From the NCBI GenBank assembly GCA_005778225.1, contig SXPC01000102.1:1-59123 (forward strand): DNA of 59,123 nt, given 5' to 3'. Positions 1 through 6,060 of this stretch are shown here, piece by piece. This stretch comes from Planctomyces sp. (GTDB taxonomy: Bacteria > Planctomycetota > Planctomycetia > Planctomycetales > Planctomycetaceae). Each line of letters starts with the position of its first letter. Position 1 is the stretch's first letter. The position numbers and the translations under genes are program-made. The notes beneath the pieces were generated by a model. That model was not told where the DNA came from. It did not search any database and saw nothing but the letters and a program-made list of their open reading frames with translations.

Positions 1-253
1 CGTTGGGTGCCTGCTCGGGCGGCACAATGCGTGGCGCCCACCACGGCTTGGATTGCAGGGCGTCATCTTTGATCACGCCGCCGAATGTCGGATCGGGCGC
101 GGGGAGTTGTTTGCCATCAATGGTCGTCGTTGCATTGGGAGCTCCGGGCTGCCCAGTTACCTGCGGGCTGGGGGGATCAACAGCCCGAACGTCTGTGACT
201 AGAATAAAAAGACAACAGACCGCCAGAGAACGTATCATGAATGGAGTGCACAT
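1..253 (-). CDS. Arylsulfatase-type sulfatase, N-terminal part only
   Basis: This minus-strand gene begins at an ATG ending at 253 (an in-frame ATG ending at 238 is an alternative start) and runs off the left edge. The visible 84 residues start with a Sec-type signal peptide (hydrophobic stretch MIRSLAVCCLFILVTDVRA), followed by a proline-rich segment with LPAPDPTFGG and PPEQAPN. In exported arylsulfatases this linker sits just before the NVLLIxxDD metal-binding motif, which would lie outside the window, so the catalytic Cys/Ser and metal ligands cannot be checked. The glycine-rich gene upstream on the same strand ends only 18 bp before this start, suggesting co-transcription. The sulfatase assignment rests on the N-terminal linker alone. 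Confidence 0.6.
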   Translation of the reverse strand, partial: MCTPFMIRSLAVCCLFILVTDVRAVDPPSPQVTGQPGAPNATTTIDGKQLPAPDPTFGGVIKDDALQSKPWWAPRIVPPEQAPN

Positions 254-271
254 CTTGAGCAATCTGCTATT

Positions 272-2020
272 TCAGTTGGAAGAGGTGTTGTTCTGAAGCC
301 GGACGAGGAGTCGTTGTTCGGTTTTGTCTGCACCTTGATGGACCAGTAGCGGTGCCTCGTCTTTGGTCAGATTGTAAAGACCTGTGTCGTAAACAGTGTT
401 GGTATCCTGGCCGATGGTGAACGCGGCTCGTTGGGACTGTTTGTCAACAGCACCACTGACCGTCTGCGTGGCTTGCGTGGACGTATCGTTGTAGTTGCCA
501 CGGATCACGCCTTGCTTGTTAACAGCCAGCTGCACGGTCTGGTTGGAGGTCGCTTTGTCGGTCGTAGTCAACGCGAAGACGCCCAGCGGAAGCCAATCAC
601 CGTCGCTCGATGCGGGAGCTTGTGCTCCCGTGGTGGCCAATTGAGAGGCTTGATCGTAATACTGCGTAGTCGACCCGGCGTCCTGACCGTTCACGTAGAC
701 TTGATTGTTCTGGTAAGTGACGGTGTTGCCGTAGTCATAATAAGTCGGCGCCGCGGAGCTATACCCCAGCCAAGTGGCTGCGGAATTCCAAGTCGCCGCA
801 TTCCAGGCCGTGTTGGCACCCCAGCCGGCGGCGTACCAGGCGCCCGGATTGCTCGTGTACCAGCCAGCTCCGTAGAGACCATAGTTGTTAAATCCGGAAC
901 GCACCGCTGTAGCTGTGCCGTAACGAGACGTTGGTGAGTACCGATTCGCGTACGCCGCACCGGCAGCGGCCCCCTGTGCTCCGGAGAAGTTAGGATCGTT
1001 GCGGTTTGCATAAGCCGCACCAGCTGCGGCACCTTGCGCGCCGGAGTAATTCGGATCGTTTCGATTCCCATAGGCCGCACCAGCTGCAGCACCTTGGGCA
1101 TTGGGGAAATTGGCATCATTTCGATTGTTGTATGCCGCGCCAGCAGCGGCACCTTGGGCCCCGGAGTAATTTGGATCGTTTCGATTCCCATACGCAGCCC
1201 CGGCAGCCGCGCCTTGTGCGTTGGGAAAGTTGGAATTGTTTCGATTTTCGTAGGCTGCGCCCGCCGCCGCGTTGTTGCCCGGATTGTTCTGACGATTCGA
1301 GTACGCGTCACCCGCTGCAGCGCCGTCTGGTTTGGAACTGTTTCCAAAGCCGTTGAAGCCGCTCATGCCGCTGTGCGGCATGCCTTCATCAGAGGGCATC
1401 CCCAGGAAATTGCTCAATTGACTGGAACTGGCCGGCCCGGCACCGCCAACGCCACCGGGACCGAATCCGCGCTGACCTGCTCCATCCTGACCGCCACCGC
1501 CTCCAAATCCACCCGCGTTACCAACGCCACCTGTGGCTCGATCTCCACCGAATCCGCCGGCGCCTCCACTGGCGCCATCCCCGAATCCGCGGCCTCCGCT
1601 TCCCGCGGCACTTCCGCCTCCAAATCCTCCAGCCATTCCTCCCCCACCGGCTCCGCCCAGTCCTCCACCACCAAAGCCACTTCCCGATCCGCCATGTTGA
1701 AGTCCGCCGCTAAAGCCGCCTCCACCCATTCCGCCTGATGGCGCTCCGCCACCGAGGCTCCCGCCACCCCCGAATCCACCACCGCCACCGGGCCCACCAC
1801 CGCCAAATCCGCCGCCACCGCTGTGCCCACCACCGCCCCCTCCGAAGCCGCCACCCCCACCGCCGGCGTGGTCGACGCCCGGTCCACCGGCGCCACCAAG
1901 ACCGCCGCCACCGCAACCAATTCCACCGCCACGTCCGCCGCCAAAGCCGCGTCCCCAAACCATCTGGCTGGATGCACCTAAGAACAAAAACACGCCGATC
2001 AGGCAGGTTTGCAGTTTCAT
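272..2020 (-). CDS. Secreted glycine-rich repeat protein, planctomycete-type C-terminal domain
   Basis: A 582-residue protein. The start at 2020 is preferred over an upstream in-frame ATG at 2098 because it opens directly on a signal peptide (MKLQTCLIGVFLFLGASS). Residues about 24-200 are extremely glycine-rich (GGGGFGGGG type). Residues about 232-365 consist of near-identical 20-residue repeats of the type AAAGAAYGNRNDPNYSGAQG. The last ~210 residues form a non-repetitive domain rich in Trp/Tyr/Asn and then a segment with GDWLPLGVFAL, QLAVNKQGVIRGNY and LLVRLQN, a pattern I associate with secreted planctomycete proteins of unknown function. Probably a cell-surface or matrix protein. It lies between the NTF2-like gene (stop 67 bp upstream) and the sulfatase (18 bp downstream), all on the minus strand. 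The GC-rich repeats create long spurious ORFs in other frames. Confidence 0.85.
   Translation of the reverse strand: MKLQTCLIGVFLFLGASSQMVWGRGFGGGRGGGIGCGGGGLGGAGGPGVDHAGGGGGGFGGGGGGHSGGGGFGGGGPGGGGGFGGGGSLGGGAPSGGMGGGGFSGGLQHGGSGSGFGGGGLGGAGGGGMAGGFGGGSAAGSGGRGFGDGASGGAGGFGGDRATGGVGNAGGFGGGGGQDGAGQRGFGPGGVGGAGPASSSQLSNFLGMPSDEGMPHSGMSGFNGFGNSSKPDGAAAGDAYSNRQNNPGNNAAAGAAYENRNNSNFPNAQGAAAGAAYGNRNDPNYSGAQGAAAGAAYNNRNDANFPNAQGAAAGAAYGNRNDPNYSGAQGAAAGAAYANRNDPNFSGAQGAAAGAAYANRYSPTSRYGTATAVRSGFNNYGLYGAGWYTSNPGAWYAAGWGANTAWNAATWNSAATWLGYSSAAPTYYDYGNTVTYQNNQVYVNGQDAGSTTQYYDQASQLATTGAQAPASSDGDWLPLGVFALTTTDKATSNQTVQLAVNKQGVIRGNYNDTSTQATQTVSGAVDKQSQRAAFTIGQDTNTVYDTGLYNLTKDEAPLLVHQGADKTEQRLLVRLQNNTSSN
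925..1326 (-). repeat. 60-bp in-frame tandem repeat, about six units
   Basis: The sequence repeats with an exact period of 60 nt, so successive 60-base rows of the window look alike from 961 to 1260. Each unit encodes 20 residues of the form AAAGAAYxNRNDPNxSGAQG. The outer units (AAAGDAYSNR near 1320 and AYANRYSPTS near 930) are more diverged. Units alternate between NPNYSGAQG-like and NNFPNAQG-like endings, which hints at duplication of a two-unit block. The reading frame is kept throughout. Confidence 0.9.
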
Positions 2021-2087
2021 GTCAGACTCGGTTCTAGCAAGAAGTCGATAAAAGGGGATTGAAATTCGACAATTCGGGTTTGACTGG

Positions 2088-2975
2088 TTATTTAGCACGT
2101 CTCAGGATGACCTCAGAAGTATCCGGAAGCGGCTGACCGCCGATCGAACGGCGAACCGATTTCCACGCATAGGCATTGTCGTCGAGGCGAATCAGCAGGT
2201 TGATCGCGTCACTGGCGGTCCCGTCGGCCATGCTGCCCTGCATGCGTGCCGCCCATCCGCCGGGTGCTGTCTGCCAAGTCCCCGTCGTCATCCCGCCGGA
2301 GGAATCGAAGTTCCAGGACTGGACTGCACCCATTCCAGAGTTAAATCCGATGATCTGGAGTCCTGACGTCTGCGATCCATCCGGGTGAGTTACTGTGTAG
2401 GTGCGCTGGACGTAGTTTTTGTTGGCAATCCACTTACATTCCGACTCAGTCTTGGACCCATACTCCTCGGCCACCCACTTGCCGATCAGCCAGTCCAGGT
2501 CATCAATTGCACGGGAAAGGCCTGGTTTTGCGGAGGGTGAATCTTTGCAGGAAGCAATCAGCCATTGGTTCCCAACCTTTGTATGAACGGCCGAGTAATT
2601 CGTTCGGCTGGCCTCGACTCCTGTTGGCAAGATCAGAACCGCGGTTCCTTCTTCCATCGCCAGGCTTGCTCCGACAAGACGGGCATTGAGGATTTCTAGT
2701 CGAATCTTCACACCGGGTTGAGCTTTGAAGAACTTGGCGTACTCATCCTGAATGGCCTTGCGTCCTTGAAATCGCTTGCCCGTTTCCGAGATATACTCAC
2801 CCTCTTGTGTCCAAAGTGCAGCCGTAGCGGCGGCATCACCCTTGTTGAAAGCGCTGGTGAACGCCTCGGCCGAGGCCTTCACCTCAGGAGGTATTGGCGG
2901 CGCTGCATCATCGCCTTGCAGAGGGGAGACGCAAAAACCAAAAATCATGCTCACAAGAATTGTTTTATAGCTCAT
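2088..2975 (-). CDS. Secreted SnoaL/NTF2-like (DUF4440-type) protein
   Basis: 295 residues from the ATG ending at 2975, which opens on a signal peptide (MSYKTILVSMIFGFCVSPLQG) and has a GAAAG-type ribosome site upstream; a longer in-frame extension to 3065 carries no signal and is probably not coding. Residues about 25-145 look like the alpha+beta NTF2-like fold (AFTSAFNKGDAAATAALWT, GRKAIQDEYAKFF), as in SgcJ/EcaC and DUF4440 proteins. Residues about 158-295 (DLDWLIGKWVAEE ... SVRRSIGGQPLPDTSEVIL) form a second beta-rich domain reminiscent of lipocalin-like DUF1579 proteins. Catalytic residues are not evident and the ligand is unknown. Export to periplasm or surface is inferred. It leads the minus-strand run into the glycine-rich protein. 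Confidence 0.8.
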   Translation of the reverse strand: MSYKTILVSMIFGFCVSPLQGDDAAPPIPPEVKASAEAFTSAFNKGDAAATAALWTQEGEYISETGKRFQGRKAIQDEYAKFFKAQPGVKIRLEILNARLVGASLAMEEGTAVLILPTGVEASRTNYSAVHTKVGNQWLIASCKDSPSAKPGLSRAIDDLDWLIGKWVAEEYGSKTESECKWIANKNYVQRTYTVTHPDGSQTSGLQIIGFNSGMGAVQSWNFDSSGGMTTGTWQTAPGGWAARMQGSMADGTASDAINLLIRLDDNAYAWKSVRRSIGGQPLPDTSEVILRRAK

Positions 2976-3300
2976 TATCGATCTTTCTAGCTTATCAACT
3001 TGTTCGAGGGTCTGGCCATAAGATGCTTGGGGCCTAGAAGACAAATGATACCCATTAAAAATCAAAAAAGCTTGGGGAAGTAGAACCTATTCAATTATTA
3101 ATCTTTAATGTCTTTCGGAATCGAACTCTCCATGCAAAAATGCAAGCCGCTTTTCAAAAGAACGAATCGCTCTAAACCGCGGAAATCTTCGTGCTTATGA
3201 ATTTCCGATTCTCGTTTGCTCGCCTGCTGGTCGGGACTTGGCTGACGATTAGGTGTGACGCTATTTGCTTGCATCTGTGACGTGATTAAATCTTTGATGC
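2976..3300. other. Intergenic, no gene seen
   Basis: About 325 bases between the start of the NTF2-like gene and the transposase remnant. It is more AT-rich than its surroundings around 3050-3120 (runs such as attaaaaatcaaaaaagc), a plausible promoter area for the minus-strand gene, but I see no convincing paired -35/-10 boxes. In-frame stop codons just before 3300 mark the point where the transposase homology is lost. Confidence 0.5.
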
Positions 3301-3840
3301 CGCATTTCGTCAGGGGATTACCTGGACGATGCCAAGCAACGTCTCTTTACGGCCCTGCGTTATCAGGCCAACTCATGGACGTGTGCCCGCAGCGTCGTCA
3401 TCACAGCGGAAGCCCACGCCGCTGGCACAAAGCGGCGAGCCATCGTCAGCAACAGACCCGGTGCGCTGATCGTGTCCGAAGGTTTTTACGACGATTACAT
3501 CCAGCGTGGCGAAAGTGAGAACCGGAACAAGGAACTTAAAATCGAGCTGTGTGGTGGCAGGCTCAGCGACCATCGCTTCCTGGCGAATCTGCTGCGGCTC
3601 AACATGCAAGTGCTGGCGTTGAATCTCATCATCAAGTTGGGGCGGATGCTCGTAGATCGCCATGATGGCGATCCACAGTCTCTGCGTGAACTCCGCTCCG
3701 GCCAACCGGCCACTTGGCGGATGCGGATCATCAAAGTCGCCGCCAAAGCGACCGTCTGTTACCGACGGGTGCTCGTGCGCCTCAGCTCTGCGCGGCCCGG
3801 CCTACCGATCTGGCGCACTGCCCTGCAAACGACTCGCTAA
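3301..3840 (+). pseudogene. IS1380-family transposase, C-terminal remnant
   Basis: Reading frame 1 from about 3301 translates continuously to the stop at 3838-3840 (about 179 residues) with typical IS1380-type DDE transposase C-terminal sequence: RLFTALRYQANSW, VVITAEAHAAGTKRRAIVSN, and then YDDYIQRGESENRNKELK, followed by RLSDHRFLANLLRLNMQVLAL. The frame is interrupted by stop codons immediately upstream of 3301 and no N-terminal two thirds is present in the window, so the gene is truncated and cannot be active. No second copy, obvious terminal inverted repeats or target duplication were found. The stretch at about 3971-3990 (gtgaataattcgggctaaat) could be an old element end, but this is a guess. 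Confidence 0.85.
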
Positions 3841-4015
3841 ATCGAGAAGCTGTCTCTGTCAACATGTGAAGAACTTGATCAAGCAAGATGGGGAGGGGAC
3901 CGGACCGCCCTGAACCCACTCCGCGAATCAGAATCGACGAACCTCGAATTCCCCCAGTCCATTAAGTCTGATGTGAATAATTCGGGCTAAATCGTGAGCT
4001 TGTGACAGACGATGA

Positions 4016-4044
4016 CTGGGGTCAGTAAGAATTCCTGACCCCAG
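4016..4044. repeat. Dispersed palindrome family A, copy 1
   Basis: Perfect 10-bp inverted repeat (ctggggtcag / ctgaccccag) with a 9-nt loop, lying 15 bp beyond the stop of the minus-strand gene that follows. A second copy of stem and partly of loop (taagaa versus caagaa) lies at 4728-4756. It could end transcription of the minus-strand gene, but there is no T-run on either side. Confidence 0.8.
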
Positions 4045-4059
4045 CATGGCCGTTATTTC

Positions 4060-4419
4060 TTAACGCAATCGAGTGACGGCGCGGGCACCACCAAACGGGC
4101 CATAATGGACGCGGGTCACAGCGGCACGCGGAGCGACGTAGTAAGCAGCCGGGACCACGTAAGGTTGTGGAACGATGACAGGAACGGGTTCGACCGGCAT
4201 TGCAAAAGCGGGTGCTGCGTAAACCGGAGCAGGTGCATAGTAAGTTGCTACGACAGGAGCAGACAGGCCCACAGGAACAGGTGCTGCGAAGACGGGAGCA
4301 GAGTACGGGCTGTATCCATAAGGCGAATACAAGTAGCCGCCGGCTTTGACTTCACTGTTTCCCATTCCCAACGATACGCCGACGGCGCAAACAGCAACAC
4401 TCAACAAAGGACGCCACAT
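4060..4419 (-). CDS. Small secreted Pro/Tyr/Ala-rich protein
   Basis: 119 residues with a signal peptide (MWRPLLSVAVCAVGVSLGMG) and a low-complexity mature part made of Tyr-Ser-Pro and Ala-Pro-Val motifs (GYLYSPYGYSPYSAPVFAAP; VPVIVPQPYVVPAAYYVAPR), ending in a basic tail RAAVTRVHYGPFGGARAVTRLR-like. The ATG ending at 4419 follows a clear GAAGGAG Shine-Dalgarno sequence. Such short Tyr/Pro-rich exported proteins are frequent in planctomycetes; a structural or surface role is possible but no function is assigned. It is monocistronic, flanked on both sides by copies of palindrome family A. Confidence 0.8.
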   Translation of the reverse strand: MWRPLLSVAVCAVGVSLGMGNSEVKAGGYLYSPYGYSPYSAPVFAAPVPVGLSAPVVATYYAPAPVYAAPAFAMPVEPVPVIVPQPYVVPAAYYVAPRAAVTRVHYGPFGGARAVTRLR

Positions 4420-4589
4420 CTCAGATCTCCTTCTCGCTGCCCCTCCTGGCGAATTTTGCTTCCGGTGAACTGAGCCCCTCCTGAATGGCTGCAGTTGTCC
4501 CTAAACGATCGGGACTACCTAGTTTAACTCATCGTGAGTCAAGGAAGCAATCAGCGAGAAAGAAATCGTGCGAAGATGTCCCGTGAGTT

Positions 4590-4624
4590 CGTTGCCCCGG
4601 GATGTTGTGTTTCCCGGGGCAACG
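4590..4624. repeat. Strong GC-rich hairpin
   Basis: Perfect 12-bp inverted repeat cgttgccccggg / cccggggcaacg around an 11-nt loop. It is not followed by a T-run on either strand, so it is not a classic intrinsic terminator. No second copy was found in the window. Confidence 0.75.
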
Positions 4625-4727
4625 ATTCCAACGTGTGACGCAGGTTGCGTCGAGCTTGAGCGGCTGATACCGATCTGGATCAAATCAGTAGAACGCCGCC
4701 GGGTTTACTAAATCGATCAATGTACGA

Positions 4728-4756
4728 TTGGGGTCAGCAAGAAGGCCTGACCCCAG
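4728..4756. repeat. Dispersed palindrome family A, copy 2
   Basis: 9-bp stem tggggtcag / ctgacccca, same architecture as 4016-4044 (same stem, loop caagaaggc instead of taagaattc). The two copies are 712 bp apart and bracket the small secreted protein gene. Confidence 0.8.
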
Positions 4757-4946
4757 TCATCCCCCTCATTGGAGGCTGATGAACGGGTTGCGGGCGGGTA
4801 AGGCCGACGTCTTGTGAGCGCTCCTGATCCAATCGTTCGGGGTGAACGGTAAGGAACGCTCGGGATTGACAGATGCATGGCTGGGGAGGCTTAGCGAGCC
4901 GCACCCAAATTGTGCTTTGAAAGTTAACTCGACTTTGAAAGTTCAT

Positions 4947-4979
4947 TTGGTGCGGTTCGAAGACTCACCTGCACCCTAC
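4947..4979. repeat. Dispersed element family B, copy 1
   Basis: 33-nt element whose core is ggtgcggttcgaagactcac followed by ctgcaccctac. Two further copies occur at 16485-16517 and 26866-26898, differing at one to three positions. The ends can pair (ggtg/cacc, ggtgc/gcacc), enclosing ttcgaa. This copy lies 21 bp past the stop of the minus-strand Met/Pro-rich protein gene. Confidence 0.9.
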
Positions 4980-5000
4980 TCTCAGATAAGAAGACAGATC

Positions 5001-5759
5001 TTAGAATTCGACATCGACGACTCGGCCCGGGACGAGGCGGACGAACTTGACGGTTTCGATGCCTTCGGGATTCGTTGAGACGACTTTGTAGATGTGAGGA
5101 AGGCCAGGGTACAGGGTTTTGGTTTCGAAGACCCAGAGGTTGGCGTTCTTGACGTCGTGGTAGCCTTTGACTTCGTCCTGTTCGCGGAACGGGTGGATGT
5201 CGAAGACACGGACGGTGTTGGCGGGGTCGGTGTAGATGTCGACCATGGCAACTCGGGGTGGCTTATTGGCCGGGATCATGCGCGTCGTGCGGAAGTACTG
5301 AAAGCCATTCGACGATGGTGGCGTGACATAAGGCATGGTAGATGCAGGCTGTGGCGGGAACATGCCAGGTTGTGGGACGACGATATTGGGATCAACGCCC
5401 TGCACCTGATCGTAACTTTGCATCGGGACCGGTCGCATGCCGAAGAAACTGGTCGGCCCCATCGGATTGATCGGTCGCATAGTAGCCATTGGTCTCATCT
5501 GGCCAGTTGCGAAGGGCCCCATCGGAGCCATTTGCCCCTGATACCCCATTTGTGCCTGATACATTGTGGGAGATGACATCGGGCCAAGTGTCATCGGGAC
5601 GGTTGACATGGGAGCAGCCGACATCGGCACGGGAGCCATGGAGTCAGTCCCTGCTGCACGATTGCAGGGGCACTCTGCTTGAACCTGGGAAGCAGCCAGG
5701 CCAAGTCCACAAAGAGACGTGAAGATCGTGCGTTGGAGGGAGGTCACAGAGAGGCTCAT
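5001..5759 (-). CDS. Secreted Met/Pro-rich protein of unknown function
   Basis: 252 residues from the ATG ending at 5759, chosen because it opens on a signal peptide (MSLSVTSLQRTIFTSLCGLGLAASQVQA); an in-frame extension to 5819 has no such feature. Directly after the cleavage site comes ECPCNRAAG, then a Met-Pro low-complexity tract of about 90 residues (PMSAAPMSTVPMTLGPMSSP and similar), and a conserved-looking C-terminal domain of about 90 residues starting NKPPRVAMVDIYTDPANTV and ending LVPGRVVDVEF. Methionine-rich periplasmic tracts bind Cu(I) in some proteins, but that is only an analogy here. Single gene; an element of family B sits just beyond its stop. Confidence 0.75.
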   Translation of the reverse strand: MSLSVTSLQRTIFTSLCGLGLAASQVQAECPCNRAAGTDSMAPVPMSAAPMSTVPMTLGPMSSPTMYQAQMGYQGQMAPMGPFATGQMRPMATMRPINPMGPTSFFGMRPVPMQSYDQVQGVDPNIVVPQPGMFPPQPASTMPYVTPPSSNGFQYFRTTRMIPANKPPRVAMVDIYTDPANTVRVFDIHPFREQDEVKGYHDVKNANLWVFETKTLYPGLPHIYKVVSTNPEGIETVKFVRLVPGRVVDVEF

Positions 5760-6060
5760 GTAAGAGACCTTTCGAGTGGTCGGTTTCGGAGAGGTGATGA
5801 GAACACACAAACCTACCACGTACAGAAATTGAGGTCGGGCAAAGAGGCCAAAGTCGACCGAAATAGTTCGTTCGAAAGGGCACGGCAGAGTCAGGGTTTG
5901 ACTGGTCGATACAGATTCTCATCAACCTGACGGGTTGAACCTCGGAGAGGGGATTGACAGCTCATGCGCATCAGAGCGATAATGACGAATCGCGGTGGGG
6001 CGACGCGTTAAGGAGATTTTACCAGCGAATTTCCGGGGTTGGCGAACGTAGAGTCAGGTG
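5760..6060. other. Divergent intergenic region with promoter
   Basis: About 300 bases between the minus-strand Met/Pro-rich gene and the plus-strand HEAT/TPR gene. It contains the sigma-70-like promoter at 5954-5983 for the plus-strand gene. No other gene or structure seen. Confidence 0.6.
5954..5983 (+). promoter_or_regulatory. Sigma-70-like promoter for the HEAT/TPR gene
   Basis: TTGACA (5954-5959) and GATAAT (5978-5983) separated by 18 nt; the -35 box is a perfect consensus match and the -10 box matches 5 of 6. The downstream start codon is about 78 nt away. Confidence 0.65.

Larger units (their letters stand above)
4420..5000. other. Non-coding stretch carrying three palindromic elements
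   Basis: About 580 bases without a credible gene. Short ORFs here (4734-4946 minus, 4842-5078 plus) run through repeat elements and have no ribosome site or family resemblance. The stretch holds a 12-bp perfect hairpin (4590-4624), palindrome family A copy 2 (4728-4756) and element family B copy 1 (4947-4979). The tandem motif around 4919-4942 (gaaagttaactcgactttgaaagtt) contains a small direct repeat. Confidence 0.6.

Noticed and set aside
3..296. Plus-strand ORF of 97 codons at the left edge
   Set aside because: The opposite strand has a signal peptide and sulfatase-like linker; the plus-strand product resembles nothing and has no ribosome site.
925..1326. CRISPR-like periodicity of 60 nt
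   Set aside because: Units are contiguous without spacers, in frame and encode 20-residue peptides; no cas genes are near.
431..1977. Several ORFs of 100-234 codons on both strands inside the glycine-rich gene
   Set aside because: They are by-products of the GC-rich tandem repeats: they have Arg/Pro/Ala-rich low-complexity translations, no ribosome sites and overlap a gene with signal peptide and conserved C-terminal domain.
4016..4044. Calling palindrome A an intrinsic terminator
   Set aside because: No T-run follows the stem on either strand; kept as a repeat element.
4734..5078. Two short ORFs (minus 70 codons, plus 78 codons) between secreted protein genes
   Set aside because: They run through dispersed repeats A and B and have no start signals.
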